DNA of 64,000 bases, from NCBI GenBank assembly GCA_964547995.1, contig CAZJRB010000023.1, forward strand, positions 1 to 64,000, given 5' to 3'. The translations under genes and the position numbers were made by a program. The DNA comes from CAZJRB01 sp964547995 (GTDB taxonomy: Bacteria; Planctomycetota; Planctomycetia; Pirellulales; Thermoguttaceae). Below the pieces are notes generated by a model. That model was given only the letters and a program-made list of their open reading frames with translations. It was not told the DNA's origin and did not search any database. This document shows positions 40,841 through 50,884 of this stretch, in pieces; position 1 is the first letter of the stretch; the number at the start of each line of letters is the position of its first letter.

Positions 40841-42430
40841 TTGGAGCAGCCGAGGAGTCCTGAGTTGTACGACGCATTGATAGACGATTTGGAGGAGCAA
40901 TCATCCCGTTCGCAGGAGACGGTGGAGATGGCCGAGAATTCGGCCGTGACGGCCGAGGGCGAGGGCGACTTGGATCAGTCGGACCCGGCCGATACGCAGA
41001 CGGATCCCGAGACGGACATTCTTGCCGACGATACCACGCCGGTGGTCGAGGAAGACGATTCCTGGTCGGACGACCCGGTCCGCATGTACTTGACGCAGAT
41101 GGGAGAAATCCCTTTGCTGACCAGGGAAGAGGAGATCGCGCTGGCGAGGCAGATCGAGGTCACTCGGGCGAAATTCCGTCGACGCGTTCTCGAATGCGAT
41201 TACGTGATGCAAACGGCGTTCAAGGTCCTTCGCCGGGTTCACGAGGGAGATCTGCCGTTTGATCGAACGGTCCAGGTCTCGGTGACCGACAAGTTGGAGA
41301 AATACCAGATCCTCGGCCGCCTGCCGCACAATTTGAGTACGCTGGATACCTTGTTGAAACGGAACCGGCGCGACTATCAGATTTCTACGAGCAAGTCACG
41401 GCCCAAGGCTCGGCGCCGGGCGGCGTGGCGGCGACTCGGACGCCGCCGGCGGCGCTCCGTCCGCCTGGTCGAGGAACTCGGTTTGCGGACCCAGCGAATC
41501 GAGCCGATGATCAAGACGCTCGAAGAGTTCAGCCAGCGGGTCGACGAGTTGAAAAACCGGGTCGTCGAACATCGCAGGACCAAAGGACAACCCAAGCAGC
41601 GCGAGCCGTGGATCACCGAGTATCGCAACATCCTGCGCGCAACCCAGGAGACACCCACCAGCCTGCGAAACCGCGTCAAGTACCTCCGGATGATCTACAC
41701 GGAGTATCAAAAGGCGAAGCGGGGGCTCTCCGAGGGTAACCTCCGGCTGGTCGTCTCCATCGCCAAGAAGTACCGCAATCGCGGGTTGAGCTTCCTGGAT
41801 TTGATTCAGGAGGGCAACGCGGGATTGATGCGGGCGGTCGACAAGTTCGAGTATCGCCGCGGGTTCAAGTTCTGCACCTACGCCACTTGGTGGATCCGCC
41901 AGGCGATCACCCGCGCCGTCGCCGACCAGAGCCGCACAATCCGCATCCCCGTCCACATGGTCGAAACGATGTCGCGGGTGCGGAACGTCTCGCGGCAACT
42001 GCTCCAGAAGCTGGGCCGCGAGCCGACGATCGAAGAGACCGCCCGCGCCAGCGACACGTGCGTTGACGAAGCACGCCGGGTGCTGGCGATGAGCCGCTAC
42101 CCGATCAGCCTCGATCGCCCGGTCGGCAACAGCGAGGACAGCCACTTCGGCGACCTGCTGCCCGACAGCGCGGTGAAGGCCCCGTCGACCGGCGCCGCCC
42201 ACGGTATGCTCCGCAACCGCATCGCCAAGGTGCTCAAAACCTTAAGCTACCGCGAGCGGGAAATCATCAAGCTCCGCTACGGGCTGGGCGACGGCTACAG
42301 CTACACGCTCGAGGAAGTCGGTCATATTTTCAAGGTCACCCGAGAACGAATCCGCCAGATCGAAGCAAAGGCGGTCCGGAAACTCCAACAACCGGCACGA
42401 AGCCAGGAGTTGGTCGGGTTCCTCGACTGA
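40841..42430 (+). CDS. RNA polymerase sigma factor, primary (RpoD/SigA) type
   Basis: A 529-residue sigma-70 family protein. An acidic N terminus (residues 1-75) precedes region 1.2 (WSDDPVRMYLTQMGEIPLLT). Region 2 reads LRLVVSIAKKYRNRGLSFLD, LIQEGNAGLMRAVDKFEYRR and TYATWWIRQAITRAVADQSR. Region 3 follows (RIPVHMVETMSRVRNVSRQL). Region 4 reads LSYREREIIKLRYGLGDGYS and FKVTRERIRQIEAKAVRKLQ, the helix-turn-helix that contacts the -35 box. It directs most transcription or a large subset. A non-canonical insert lies near residues 185-300 (SKSRPKARRRAAWRRLGRRRR and beyond). The start is TTG at 40841, without a clear Shine-Dalgarno. Whether it is the sole primary factor is unknown. Confidence 0.92.
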   Translation: MEQPRSPELYDALIDDLEEQSSRSQETVEMAENSAVTAEGEGDLDQSDPADTQTDPETDILADDTTPVVEEDDSWSDDPVRMYLTQMGEIPLLTREEEIALARQIEVTRAKFRRRVLECDYVMQTAFKVLRRVHEGDLPFDRTVQVSVTDKLEKYQILGRLPHNLSTLDTLLKRNRRDYQISTSKSRPKARRRAAWRRLGRRRRRSVRLVEELGLRTQRIEPMIKTLEEFSQRVDELKNRVVEHRRTKGQPKQREPWITEYRNILRATQETPTSLRNRVKYLRMIYTEYQKAKRGLSEGNLRLVVSIAKKYRNRGLSFLDLIQEGNAGLMRAVDKFEYRRGFKFCTYATWWIRQAITRAVADQSRTIRIPVHMVETMSRVRNVSRQLLQKLGREPTIEETARASDTCVDEARRVLAMSRYPISLDRPVGNSEDSHFGDLLPDSAVKAPSTGAAHGMLRNRIAKVLKTLSYREREIIKLRYGLGDGYSYTLEEVGHIFKVTRERIRQIEAKAVRKLQQPARSQELVGFLD

Positions 42431-42603
42431 CGGTGGTCGGGACGCGAAGCCGGTCATCGCGATGTTCAAGACCGTTCTGCCAAATGCCCTTTCCGACTCT
42501 TCTTGAACGCCACTTCGGATGCGAAATCAGAAGCGGAAAGGGGAAATGTCTCTATACCACACCCCGCAGCCATTGGCCTACGGCAAGCGGTCCCAAGCGA
42601 CGT

Positions 42604-45600
42604 CTACCAGCGAAAGAACCGGTAGGGATCATCCCATTCTTCAGGCACGTCCAGGTAGAGTCCCTCTCGCCACCGGCCTTCTGTGGGGTCACGGATGGGC
42701 TCCACGCGCACGTCGGCGAGCCATAGGCTTCCGGTGCCGGCATACCAGATCTGGAAACGCGTCCGGCTGTCCGCCGTGCCGTTCGACTGCACATCGAAGC
42801 TGAACGTCTTCCACTCCGGCCCGGGCACGAAGCGCTGGTATTCTAAGAACGACCGCCAGACGGCCATGTTCGTGATCGTCATGGTAACGCTGGGGGCCGC
42901 CAGACCTTCGGCCCGCGCCTTGAAGGAAATGCGGTACCATTGGCCTTTCTTGACGGGCACGTCGTGCTGGGCCAGCATGACGCTCGGCTTCTTATCGCCT
43001 TCGGCGGGCGGGCAACTCAACGCCAGAGACCACTGCTGGGGATTGTCCCGCACCTTCTCGCGTTTGCAGGTGGCCCGTTTGGGTTCCGACGAGAACAGCC
43101 ACTCATCGGGCACGCCGTCGTTGTCCGCGTCGGCGCTGAAGTCACCGTTCTTCACCAGGGAGGCCCCGGCACCCCCGCTAAACGGGTTCGAGAACCGCTC
43201 CAGGAGAGGCGTCGAGCCAGCCACTCCCATGTTGGCCAACAGGCGTGCCAGGAGGAAACAGGTTCGGCGATAGGTCCGCTTGAGGTTGTGCTGCTTGGTG
43301 CGATCGGAGAAGACGCCGAAGGGCGGAAGCTGACAGAAGACGACGTTCGCGTCTTTGGCCCTGCCCAGGACGCCGTTGCCAATGGCGGCGTTTCCGGACA
43401 TCAGGGGCAGCTCGCGTGGAGCCGGGTTGTGGACCTCCGCCGGCGACACCCCCGCCAGCAGAGAGTCCACGCCGAACGGCTCGAAATAGGCCGCGATGTG
43501 CTCCCCTTTCTTCATCTTCACTTTCGTCGGCAGGAAGGCGTTGGCCCCGTCTTGGTCGAGGCCGACGGCCAGGACGTGGCCGCCCCTTTCAAGCCACTTG
43601 GCGATGGCGGCGGTATCCCCCGCCAGTTTCTGTCCTCCGCCGGGTCCCACCACGAGGACTTCGTCGCCGGTCAGCTTCCCGCCCTTGTAGGACTTCAAGG
43701 GGATGCCCGCTGACTCCAGATGGTTCTTCCCGGCGGGGTCGCCCACGTAAACGGCCTTGCGTCTCGGTGCCGGCTTCCACTTCGCGAAATAATCGAGCAC
43801 GTTTCGGGCCAGCGTCTCGGCCGTGGGGTCGCTCTCGGTCCGAGCCGTCACGTCCATCTGACAGAACAGCACTATCCCCTTACCCTCGCGGTACTCCATC
43901 AGGGGGCTGTACTGGAGGCTGTAGCCGCCGTCGAGAATGGGCATGAAATCGCCGCGCGGCGGTTTCTCAATCAGCACGGAGGCGACATTGCCGCGGTTGC
44001 CGCACCGCCACAGCCGGCTGACCGGGATGCCGCACCATCGGACCGTTGGTGTGTAGCTGAATTGCGGATCCAGCTTGTACTCCAGCCGCGGTGGGACGAT
44101 GGTCGCCGCCCCGCGCCAGTTGCGCAAGTGCTCCTCGGCGATCCCGGCCAGAATCGGATGACCGGGCACCCGCTTGAAGACCCACCTGAGGCCGTACGTT
44201 GCCACGCGGAACCCGAACCGTTTCTCCAGCACCTCCGGAGTTTGTTCGAACAGCAGCACCTTCAACCCCTCCCGCACTCGCCCGACATTCGGTGCCGGCC
44301 CGCCGACCGTCATGGCGTTCTTCCCCACGACCAGCGCGTCGTACGCCGACAGGTCGGCATCCGCGCTCACCTTGTGGTACCGGACGCCCATGCCGCGGAG
44401 CAGCTTGCCCGTCTCGCCCTTGGGATCGAACAGCGCGATCTTCGCGTTTACCTGGGGAGCCGCCGGCCTCGGCAGGACATCGACGGAGAGGGAATTCTTT
44501 TGCGTTTCGCCGGTGCTGAACTTGGCGGTGACGTTCAGTCGATACGTACCGGGAGCCACCCGATCCGGTAGCTTGAACCGCAGCGGGAGTCGCTGCTGCC
44601 CTCCCGCCGCCACGGTGATCTTCTTGCTGCCGGTGACGGCCTCCGGCAGGCCGAACGAGCACCGGCAGTCGCACGTCACCGTTTCTCGGGAGTTGTTGAC
44701 GACGATGATCTGTTTCTCAACCGTCTCGCCGGGGTAGAAGTTGTGGTCCTTGCTCGTGAAGGCTCCCCGCTTGCCCGCAATGTAAGCGAGTAGCGGCCCG
44801 TTGTTGCGGATGAGCGCCTGCGCGGCGACCGTGGGAATCCAGTCCGACCGCTCGAAGGCCAGGTCTATCCTTTCGTAGCGGTCTTCGATGTAATCCGGGC
44901 TGAAACCGGGGCGTTGCAAACTCTGCCAGTCAACCTTAAACTCCTTGCGGCCCTTGTCGACGCCGTCGCGGAGCGTCCAGTAGTGCCCGTGGTTCCACGG
45001 GGAGTTGGCAGATATCCCCCACGTCCGCAACGCAGGCCAGTTTTCGGAGAAATACATCGCGTACACCGGGTACCGTTCCGCGAAATCCCTTGAACCGACG
45101 GGATGGGGGTAGTCCCACCGATGCCAGAGTCTGCCGGCCTGGTACTGCTTGGCCTCCCAGCGGAGGTTCCTCTTCTCCTGCTCGCTGATCTGATATGCCC
45201 GATCCCCGAGGAACTGCGCATTCCACTCCGCCACACAGAACTCCCACGGCACGTTGGCACTGCCGAAGGACCGTTTGCCGTGGTACCACCCTCGATACAT
45301 GGCCCAGTCCCACGGCATGGGTACGGTATACTCGCACGTGAAAAGCGGCTTTACGCCCTTGGTCGCCCAGTGCTCGAACCAGTCGGACATCTCCTGGATG
45401 GGGACGAAATTCGCGTAGAAGTTGCTCGTGTGCATGGGGCCCAGGTTGCCGGAGGAATGATGGTAAACGATGCGGCTGGGGTCGAGGCTTCGGATGATCG
45501 CCTCGGCCCGCCGGGCCCGCTTCACATTCTTGGCGGCCCACTCGCTGCGCCGGTCGTGGATCCCGTCGATCATGTCCGGATTCATGTCCTCGGCGTATCC

Positions 45601-47043
45601 GGTCGCATTGTGACTGGTGGCGTAGGCGACGACCGACGGATGATTCTGCGCCACGCGCACGTAGAACGCCGCGTGCCGGGCGTAACCGTTTGCACGGTCG
45701 GCGTCGGCACCCTCCCAGTCGTATTGGCCGAAGTGCGGTTGGGAGAAGGCGACGAGCATCCCCACGTCGTCCGCGGCGCGGAGAATCTCCTCGAAGCTCA
45801 AATGCGAGCCCGGCTCGCAGCCGTAGTTGTGCGTGTAGACGAAGTTGATCCCGAAGCTCGCCAGCCGCTCCATGCTCTCCCGGGCCGCGTCGTAGGTGGC
45901 CCATGCCGCGCCGACCTGGGCATTGTCCAGCGGAACCGACGAGAGGAAGATGCGGGCGCCGTTTAAGTAGAAGTCCCGGCCGTCGATCCAGAACTCCCGG
46001 AACCCGAATCGCACGGGAAGGGCGGCATCCAGCACCTCTCCACCAGCCTCTGAGAGGGAGAGATGGAGGCGATACATGTTCTGAGGCGTGTGGACGTCCC
46101 AGAGTTTCTCCGGTTTCCACTTCTCCGCAAACATGATACGGCCATTCTCGATGTCGTCCTTTTTGAACGGCTTGCTGGTGAATTCGCGGACCGTGCGTTT
46201 TCCGTCGACAACGTCGGCCCGGAGGACGTATGACGGATTGCCAATCCGTCCTACACCGGGTTTCGAGTCACCCGTGAGGCCCTCAAGGGCCGCGTCGAGG
46301 TTGATGGACCACTGGCGTACGGACGTGACCACCTTTACGTCGCTGATGCGGGGACCCGGTGGTGTGCTCGCCAGGTAGACATCGCCGCACAGGCCGCGCC
46401 GTGCCACCCGACCCTTGACTTTTCTAGCCGAGGCAGTGTCGTTGTAGGAAAGCATGACACCCTTCAGGGGCATAGCGACTACGAGCATAGTGAGAACGTG
46501 CTTCTGGCCCGGGCGGCATGCGGCCGTCAGATCCACCTCACCCGAAGGAAACCGTATTTCGCCGACCCGCTTGCCGTTGATATACACTGCGGCAAAGGAA
46601 TTGACGTACTCCGCCAGTAGCACGATCCGACGGTCGGTCCACTCCCGGGGCACCGTGATCTCCCGCTGGTACCAGGCGGCAGTGACGCCGCCCAGACGCT
46701 CGTCCTTCCATCTCGGATGGGCGTAGACCGTCTGGCAGTCCTTCTGCATGTAGTCGGTGATTCCCGGCCAGCACCCCGGGACCTTGAAATAGCCCCATCC
46801 TGCCTTGGGCATGGCGTCCGAGCCGTCACGGGCCGGTTGCCAGCGCCACAAGCCGTTGATACATATCCGCTCCCGCGTCTTCGTGGATTGGCGATGTGCC
46901 TTCTCCAGCCCCCAAACGGGCTGCACGCCTTCGGATAACTCTGTTACCGCGTCCTCTTGCGCGGCTACTGCTTGCAGCACGCCGCAAGCAAGGGCTGCCA
47001 ACACGCTCGCGGCAATCGGGATCCCCTTAGGTATTTCACGCAC
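42604..47043 (-). CDS. large secreted GH2-like glycoside hydrolase
   Basis: A 1,479-residue protein with a GTG start at 47043 and a Shine-Dalgarno AAAGGAG nine bases upstream. A signal peptide (IAASVLAALACGVLQAVA) leads to a GH2-like sugar-binding domain (GVTAAWYQREITVPREWTDR, FAAVYINGKRVGEIRFPSG). A TIM-barrel follows with FGINFVYTHNYGCEPGSHLS, NHPSVVAYATSHNATG and PLFTCEYTVPMPWDW. The central part carries NEW-like beta domains. A GATase-like Rossmann segment (YDALVVGKNAMTVGG) and a C-terminal carbohydrate-binding-like domain (NGDFSADADNDGVPDEWLF) complete it. It likely degrades complex polysaccharides outside the cytoplasm. A 27-base palindrome inserts nine residues (VGRIGNPSY). Catalytic Glu residues were not assigned with confidence. 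Confidence 0.82.
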   Translation of the reverse strand: MREIPKGIPIAASVLAALACGVLQAVAAQEDAVTELSEGVQPVWGLEKAHRQSTKTRERICINGLWRWQPARDGSDAMPKAGWGYFKVPGCWPGITDYMQKDCQTVYAHPRWKDERLGGVTAAWYQREITVPREWTDRRIVLLAEYVNSFAAVYINGKRVGEIRFPSGEVDLTAACRPGQKHVLTMLVVAMPLKGVMLSYNDTASARKVKGRVARRGLCGDVYLASTPPGPRISDVKVVTSVRQWSINLDAALEGLTGDSKPGVGRIGNPSYVLRADVVDGKRTVREFTSKPFKKDDIENGRIMFAEKWKPEKLWDVHTPQNMYRLHLSLSEAGGEVLDAALPVRFGFREFWIDGRDFYLNGARIFLSSVPLDNAQVGAAWATYDAARESMERLASFGINFVYTHNYGCEPGSHLSFEEILRAADDVGMLVAFSQPHFGQYDWEGADADRANGYARHAAFYVRVAQNHPSVVAYATSHNATGYAEDMNPDMIDGIHDRRSEWAAKNVKRARRAEAIIRSLDPSRIVYHHSSGNLGPMHTSNFYANFVPIQEMSDWFEHWATKGVKPLFTCEYTVPMPWDWAMYRGWYHGKRSFGSANVPWEFCVAEWNAQFLGDRAYQISEQEKRNLRWEAKQYQAGRLWHRWDYPHPVGSRDFAERYPVYAMYFSENWPALRTWGISANSPWNHGHYWTLRDGVDKGRKEFKVDWQSLQRPGFSPDYIEDRYERIDLAFERSDWIPTVAAQALIRNNGPLLAYIAGKRGAFTSKDHNFYPGETVEKQIIVVNNSRETVTCDCRCSFGLPEAVTGSKKITVAAGGQQRLPLRFKLPDRVAPGTYRLNVTAKFSTGETQKNSLSVDVLPRPAAPQVNAKIALFDPKGETGKLLRGMGVRYHKVSADADLSAYDALVVGKNAMTVGGPAPNVGRVREGLKVLLFEQTPEVLEKRFGFRVATYGLRWVFKRVPGHPILAGIAEEHLRNWRGAATIVPPRLEYKLDPQFSYTPTVRWCGIPVSRLWRCGNRGNVASVLIEKPPRGDFMPILDGGYSLQYSPLMEYREGKGIVLFCQMDVTARTESDPTAETLARNVLDYFAKWKPAPRRKAVYVGDPAGKNHLESAGIPLKSYKGGKLTGDEVLVVGPGGGQKLAGDTAAIAKWLERGGHVLAVGLDQDGANAFLPTKVKMKKGEHIAAYFEPFGVDSLLAGVSPAEVHNPAPRELPLMSGNAAIGNGVLGRAKDANVVFCQLPPFGVFSDRTKQHNLKRTYRRTCFLLARLLANMGVAGSTPLLERFSNPFSGGAGASLVKNGDFSADADNDGVPDEWLFSSEPKRATCKREKVRDNPQQWSLALSCPPAEGDKKPSVMLAQHDVPVKKGQWYRISFKARAEGLAAPSVTMTITNMAVWRSFLEYQRFVPGPEWKTFSFDVQSNGTADSRTRFQIWYAGTGSLWLADVRVEPIRDPTEGRWREGLYLDVPEEWDDPYRFFRW
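46228..46254. repeat. 27-base palindrome inside the GH2-like gene
   Basis: GTATGACGGATTG-C-CAATCCGTCCTAC has nine-base arms GACGGATTG/CAATCCGTC. It is exactly 27 bases, keeps the frame and encodes VGRIGNPSY, a peptide I recall from many unrelated planctomycete proteins. Confidence 0.72.
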
Positions 47044-47746
47044 CGGATGACTCTCCTTTGGCTGTCCATTCGCACGGGTGCCTGTGGTTGACACACCAAC
47101 CCGTCTTCATTGCCGATCACGCGCACCCGCGCGTATCGGCCCGGGCCGTCATCGTCAGCAGCGACATGGGTGCAAGCACAACATTCGTCGGTAGCACTCC
47201 GGACATAACACTGCCTTTCATCGGGGTATTTGCGTAACAACGGAAATCACCGACGACGTCAGCCACCGCCCGTCCGGCAATCAGTATCTCGGGCTGTCGG
47301 AGTGGTGTCAAGCACTTGCTGACGGCCGGCATGACTGCGGGCAAAGAAGTAAAAAGGAACACGCGTCATGGCCGCTCGATGACCGGGGCGGTGGCCACGC
47401 GGGGACGGATCGGCAATCGGCGGGCACCGCTTGCCAATGGCGAACTTGACTCGGTACCGAGTACTCAGTACTTTGTACCCCGTACGATGTAGTTGCCCGG
47501 TCGTAACGGAAAACGTCACCCTAGAAGCGGCAATGTCCGTGGAGCCACGCGCAACGGGATGATTGACAAACGGATCGAGCAGTAGTATGCTAAGCTTAGT
47601 GGTGATCCTCTTGTTCTGGAAGTTCTGAAATATTCCGCCAATGTTCGACATTCATCGATACACTGTCCAATAGGAATGAGGAATCGCACCTGTACGATTG
47701 ATGTGCCGGCAGTACAAGTTCCGGCGATTTCGAGGGAGTCCACATT
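47044..47746. other. intergenic region between GH2-like and kinase genes
   Basis: About 700 bases between divergent genes without a supported gene. An 81-codon minus-strand frame (47117-47362) has moderately protein-like composition but no known domain. A GGTACCGAGTACTCAGTACT sequence near 47452 is a short dispersed-repeat-like motif. Promoters of both flanking genes must lie here. Confidence 0.5.
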
Positions 47747-49048
47747 GTGCTACGGGTAGGACAACGACTTGGTAAATATCGAATTGAGCAACGGATTGCC
47801 GATGGTTCTTTCGCGAACGTTTACCGGGCGATGGATACCATTGAGGGAATTCGTGTGGCCCTGAAGATTCCTCATGCCAGCCTCGTGAACGAAGAAGTTC
47901 TCGAGGACTTCCGGAACGAAGTGCGCCTGATGGCAAGACTTGATCACACCAACATCCTCCCTTTGAAGGATGCGAGTTTTGTCGATTCTCACTTTGTTCT
48001 CGTCTTTCCCTTAGGTGAGCGGACTTTGGCCGGCCGAATCCAAAGTCGAATGTCGCTCGATACGATGCTGGACTACGCCGATCAAATGCTCAAAGCCGTG
48101 GCGTATGCACACGGTAACCGAGTCATCCATTGTGATATCAAACCCGAAAACTTCATACTGTTTCGCAACAACAGGTTGCTTCTGACGGATTTCGGGATAT
48201 CGAAAGTGGCCAGACGCACCGTACAAGCTTCAGGCTCCGGCACCGTGGGTTACATTGCACCGGAGCAAGCGATGGGCAAGCCGTCTTTTCGATCCGACGT
48301 GTTCTCCCTGGGCCTTGTGTGGTATCGCATGTTATCCGGGTGTCTGCCGGAATGGCCGTATGAGTGGCCTCCTCCGGGCTTCGAGCGACTTCGCGGGCGG
48401 GTGCATCCCGAACTTATTGGACTGGTGCGAAAAGCAATTCAGCTTAATCCTATCAAGCGATTTCGGGACGCGGGGCAGATGCAGACGGCTTTCCTGAAAG
48501 TCCGACCTAAGGCAGCAAAGTACAGGCTTACGCGAAGGCAACGGAGGGCCAAGGGGACAACGAAACGCGACTGGCAGACGATGCGTCGACAACAATTCCA
48601 ACGGACATACGGGAAATCACTGGGGACTCGTTTCGCCTGCCACCGTTGCGAGGGACCCGTTTCCGAGACCATGCAAACCTGTCCTTGGTGTGGCATAAAT
48701 CGGAAGTTCCATCGGGACGACACTCGTTTTCCTGCACAGTGTCCTCGTTGCGGGCGAGGAATGAAGCTGGATTGGACCTACTGCCCGTGGTGTTACGGGC
48801 CCGGCTTCGAGTCAACAACCACGCGGCAATACTCGGACATTCAATATCAGGCTCGTTGTTCCAATCCGAATTGCTCACGGAAATCGCTGATGCCTTTTAT
48901 GCGATATTGCCCCTGGTGCCATCACAAAGTGCGCCGGAATTGGAAAATACCCGGTAGCACTGAGACGTGTCCCTCTTGCGACTGGGGTGTCTTGGGATCA
49001 TTCTGGAAATACTGCCCTTGGTGTGGTAAGCAACTCGGCAGCCATTGA
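47747..49048 (+). CDS. Ser/Thr protein kinase with C-terminal zinc ribbons
   Basis: A 433-residue cytoplasmic eukaryotic-like kinase. The Gly-rich loop is GQRLGKYRIEQRIADGSFAN, with Lys 40 in VALKIPH. The catalytic loop is HCDIKPEN (128-135), with D130 present but Arg of HRD replaced by Cys. DFG is at 148-150 and APEQ at 171-174. A basic linker (KYRLTRRQRRAKGTTKRD) leads to four zinc-ribbon-like units with eight CxxC pairs, e.g. C298xxC301/C312xxC315 and C408xxC411/C423xxC426. The zinc ribbons could bind nucleic acid or protein. The GTG start follows a plausible region. A PP2C gene follows after 10 bases. Confidence 0.88.
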   Translation: MLRVGQRLGKYRIEQRIADGSFANVYRAMDTIEGIRVALKIPHASLVNEEVLEDFRNEVRLMARLDHTNILPLKDASFVDSHFVLVFPLGERTLAGRIQSRMSLDTMLDYADQMLKAVAYAHGNRVIHCDIKPENFILFRNNRLLLTDFGISKVARRTVQASGSGTVGYIAPEQAMGKPSFRSDVFSLGLVWYRMLSGCLPEWPYEWPPPGFERLRGRVHPELIGLVRKAIQLNPIKRFRDAGQMQTAFLKVRPKAAKYRLTRRQRRAKGTTKRDWQTMRRQQFQRTYGKSLGTRFACHRCEGPVSETMQTCPWCGINRKFHRDDTRFPAQCPRCGRGMKLDWTYCPWCYGPGFESTTTRQYSDIQYQARCSNPNCSRKSLMPFMRYCPWCHHKVRRNWKIPGSTETCPSCDWGVLGSFWKYCPWCGKQLGSH

Positions 49049-49058
49049 GGCATCGAGC

Positions 49059-49889
49059 ATGGTTCAGAACGCTTTGCCGCTGACAAGGCTCTACTTCGAC
49101 GAAAATATGGTGCGAGGGGAGTCACACGCCATCGCAAGCGGGATAGCAGTCATGTATTCAGCGCGATGTCCGGATCGAGAAACGAACGAGGATGCGGCGG
49201 CACTAATTCCTTTCACCGCGGACTCAGGAATCCTTGCGGTTGCAGACGGGGTCGGTGGCAATCTTGCCGGTCATCATGCGGCGAGTCTTGCAATCGAAGC
49301 ATTGAAGACTTCCTTGGCGGACGGCGTGCAGGACACCCTCATGCTTCGTACTGCGATCTTGAACGGGGTTGAAACTGCTAACCGAACCGTGCAAGCTCTT
49401 GGGGTCGGCGCCGCCACCACGCTCGCCTTGGTCGAGTTGCGGGGGAATACGATTCGTCCGTACCACGTGGGCGACTCCATGATCCTCGTTGTGGGCCAGC
49501 GAGGGAGAATCAAGGTGCAAACGACTCCCCATTCACCCGTAGGTTTCGCTGTTGAGGCAGGGTTCCTGGATGAGACGGAAGCAATGCACCACAAGGACCG
49601 ACACCTGGTGTCGAACGTAATTGGCTCGATAGATATGAAGATCGAAGTCGGTTCGACTATCAGGCTGGCTCCCCGCGACACAGTTCTTCTCGCCAGCGAC
49701 GGCCTATTCGATAACCTCGCTGTTGAGGAGATCATCGAACGAATACGAAAGGGGCCCATTGAAACCATTGTGGAGCGTTTGGCCACCGACGCAACACAGC
49801 GCATGATTCATCCGGAAGATGGGCAGCCTTCAAAACCTGATGATCTGACTTTCTCGGTATTTCGACTTTCTGCTTCGGTGTCGCGATGA
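49059..49889 (+). CDS. PP2C-type protein phosphatase
   Basis: A 276-residue metal-dependent phosphatase of the PP2C/PPM family. Motifs are CPDRETNEDAAALIPF, GILAVADGVGGNLAGHHAA (metal-binding D63 and G64), GAATTLALVELRGNT, and ASDGLFDNLAVEE, with the terminal metal-binding D near KPDDLTFSVFRL. It would remove phosphates placed by the adjacent kinase, giving a reversible switch. It begins 10 bases after the kinase stop. The intact metal residues suggest activity. The substrate may be a product of the following genes; that is inference. Confidence 0.88.
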   Translation: MVQNALPLTRLYFDENMVRGESHAIASGIAVMYSARCPDRETNEDAAALIPFTADSGILAVADGVGGNLAGHHAASLAIEALKTSLADGVQDTLMLRTAILNGVETANRTVQALGVGAATTLALVELRGNTIRPYHVGDSMILVVGQRGRIKVQTTPHSPVGFAVEAGFLDETEAMHHKDRHLVSNVIGSIDMKIEVGSTIRLAPRDTVLLASDGLFDNLAVEEIIERIRKGPIETIVERLATDATQRMIHPEDGQPSKPDDLTFSVFRLSASVSR

Positions 49890-50101
49890 ACGGCCATTCT
49901 TCTTCAGAAACCGGCGGTGCTTGTTCAGACAGCCCACAAGGAATAGAATCACGATTTCTGCGATCAGGCGAGCGGTACCTTACCTCCCGACTGGCGAAGA
50001 ATGCAGATCGGATCTTCCAGAACACCGTATGAAACTGGTGATTAGCCGATGGATTTCGCCAGCCTGATGCAGAGCGCTTAACCGGCGTGAAAGGACGTTG
50101 G

Positions 50102-50884
50102 ATGGAAAACAACTCTTGGGCAATCACCGAAGGCGACGGGCCGCTGGTTGCGGCGGCGATTCACAGCGGACACGCCGTCCGTGATGAAATAGCTGACTTG
50201 TTGGCTCTCGATCACGATGAGCGATTACGTGAGGAAGACCCTTTCACCGATCAGTGGGCGAGGGTGGCCGCCAATCGGTTGATTGGTCAGAAGTCTCGGT
50301 TTGAAGTTGATCTGAATCGGCCACGAAGCAAGGCTGTTTATATCTCGCCTGAAGATGCTTGGGGATTGCAGGTTTGGAAGTCCGCTCCCCCACAATCATT
50401 GATCGATGCCTCGTTAGCAATCCATGATGCTTTCTACAAAGATCTCCACCGCTTCTTGAGCGGCCTTGTCAAGCGATATGAGCGGGTCGTCATCTACGAT
50501 CTTCACTCCTACAACCATCGTCGCAACGACCCGGACGGAGAACACGCTGATCCAGAATTGAACCCGGAAATCAATCTCGGCACTCGCACCATGTATCGGC
50601 GAAGGTGGGTGACGGTGGTAGACCGTTTTCTTGAAGACCTGCGCGGCTTCGACTTTCAAGGCCGACACCTCGACGTGCGTGAGAATGTGAAGTTCTTCGG
50701 TGGGCATTTTTCCAAGTGGATTCACCAGGAGTTTCCAAGCTCAGCTTGTGTGCTTTCCATCGAAGTGAAAAAGATGTTCATGGATGAGTGGACGGGCCAA
50801 CCTGACACCGAATCTGTTGAGGCAGTGAAGCAGGCGATTCAATCAACCGTAGGCGGCGTGCTCGAGGAGCTTTCCAAGCTGTGA
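50102..50884 (+). CDS. N-formylglutamate amidohydrolase-like protein
   Basis: A 260-residue protein of the N-formylglutamate amidohydrolase (HutG-like) family, zinc-dependent aminoacylase/amidohydrolases. Motifs include VAAAIHSGHAVRDEIADLL, REEDPFTDQW, FEVDLNRPRSKAVYI, VVIYDLHSYNHRR and LSIEVKKMFMDEW, which match the family's HSG, DLNR and HSY signatures. A Shine-Dalgarno AAAGGA lies six bases before the ATG at 50102. The stop overlaps the GTG start of the next gene by four bases, so they are coupled. In such clusters the enzyme may act on a peptide or amide product rather than N-formylglutamate. Confidence 0.85.
   Translation: MENNSWAITEGDGPLVAAAIHSGHAVRDEIADLLALDHDERLREEDPFTDQWARVAANRLIGQKSRFEVDLNRPRSKAVYISPEDAWGLQVWKSAPPQSLIDASLAIHDAFYKDLHRFLSGLVKRYERVVIYDLHSYNHRRNDPDGEHADPELNPEINLGTRTMYRRRWVTVVDRFLEDLRGFDFQGRHLDVRENVKFFGGHFSKWIHQEFPSSACVLSIEVKKMFMDEWTGQPDTESVEAVKQAIQSTVGGVLEELSKL

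Noticed and set aside
47117..47362. 81-codon minus-strand open frame upstream of the kinase
   Set aside because: Protein-like in places, but no family match and no good start; kept as intergenic.
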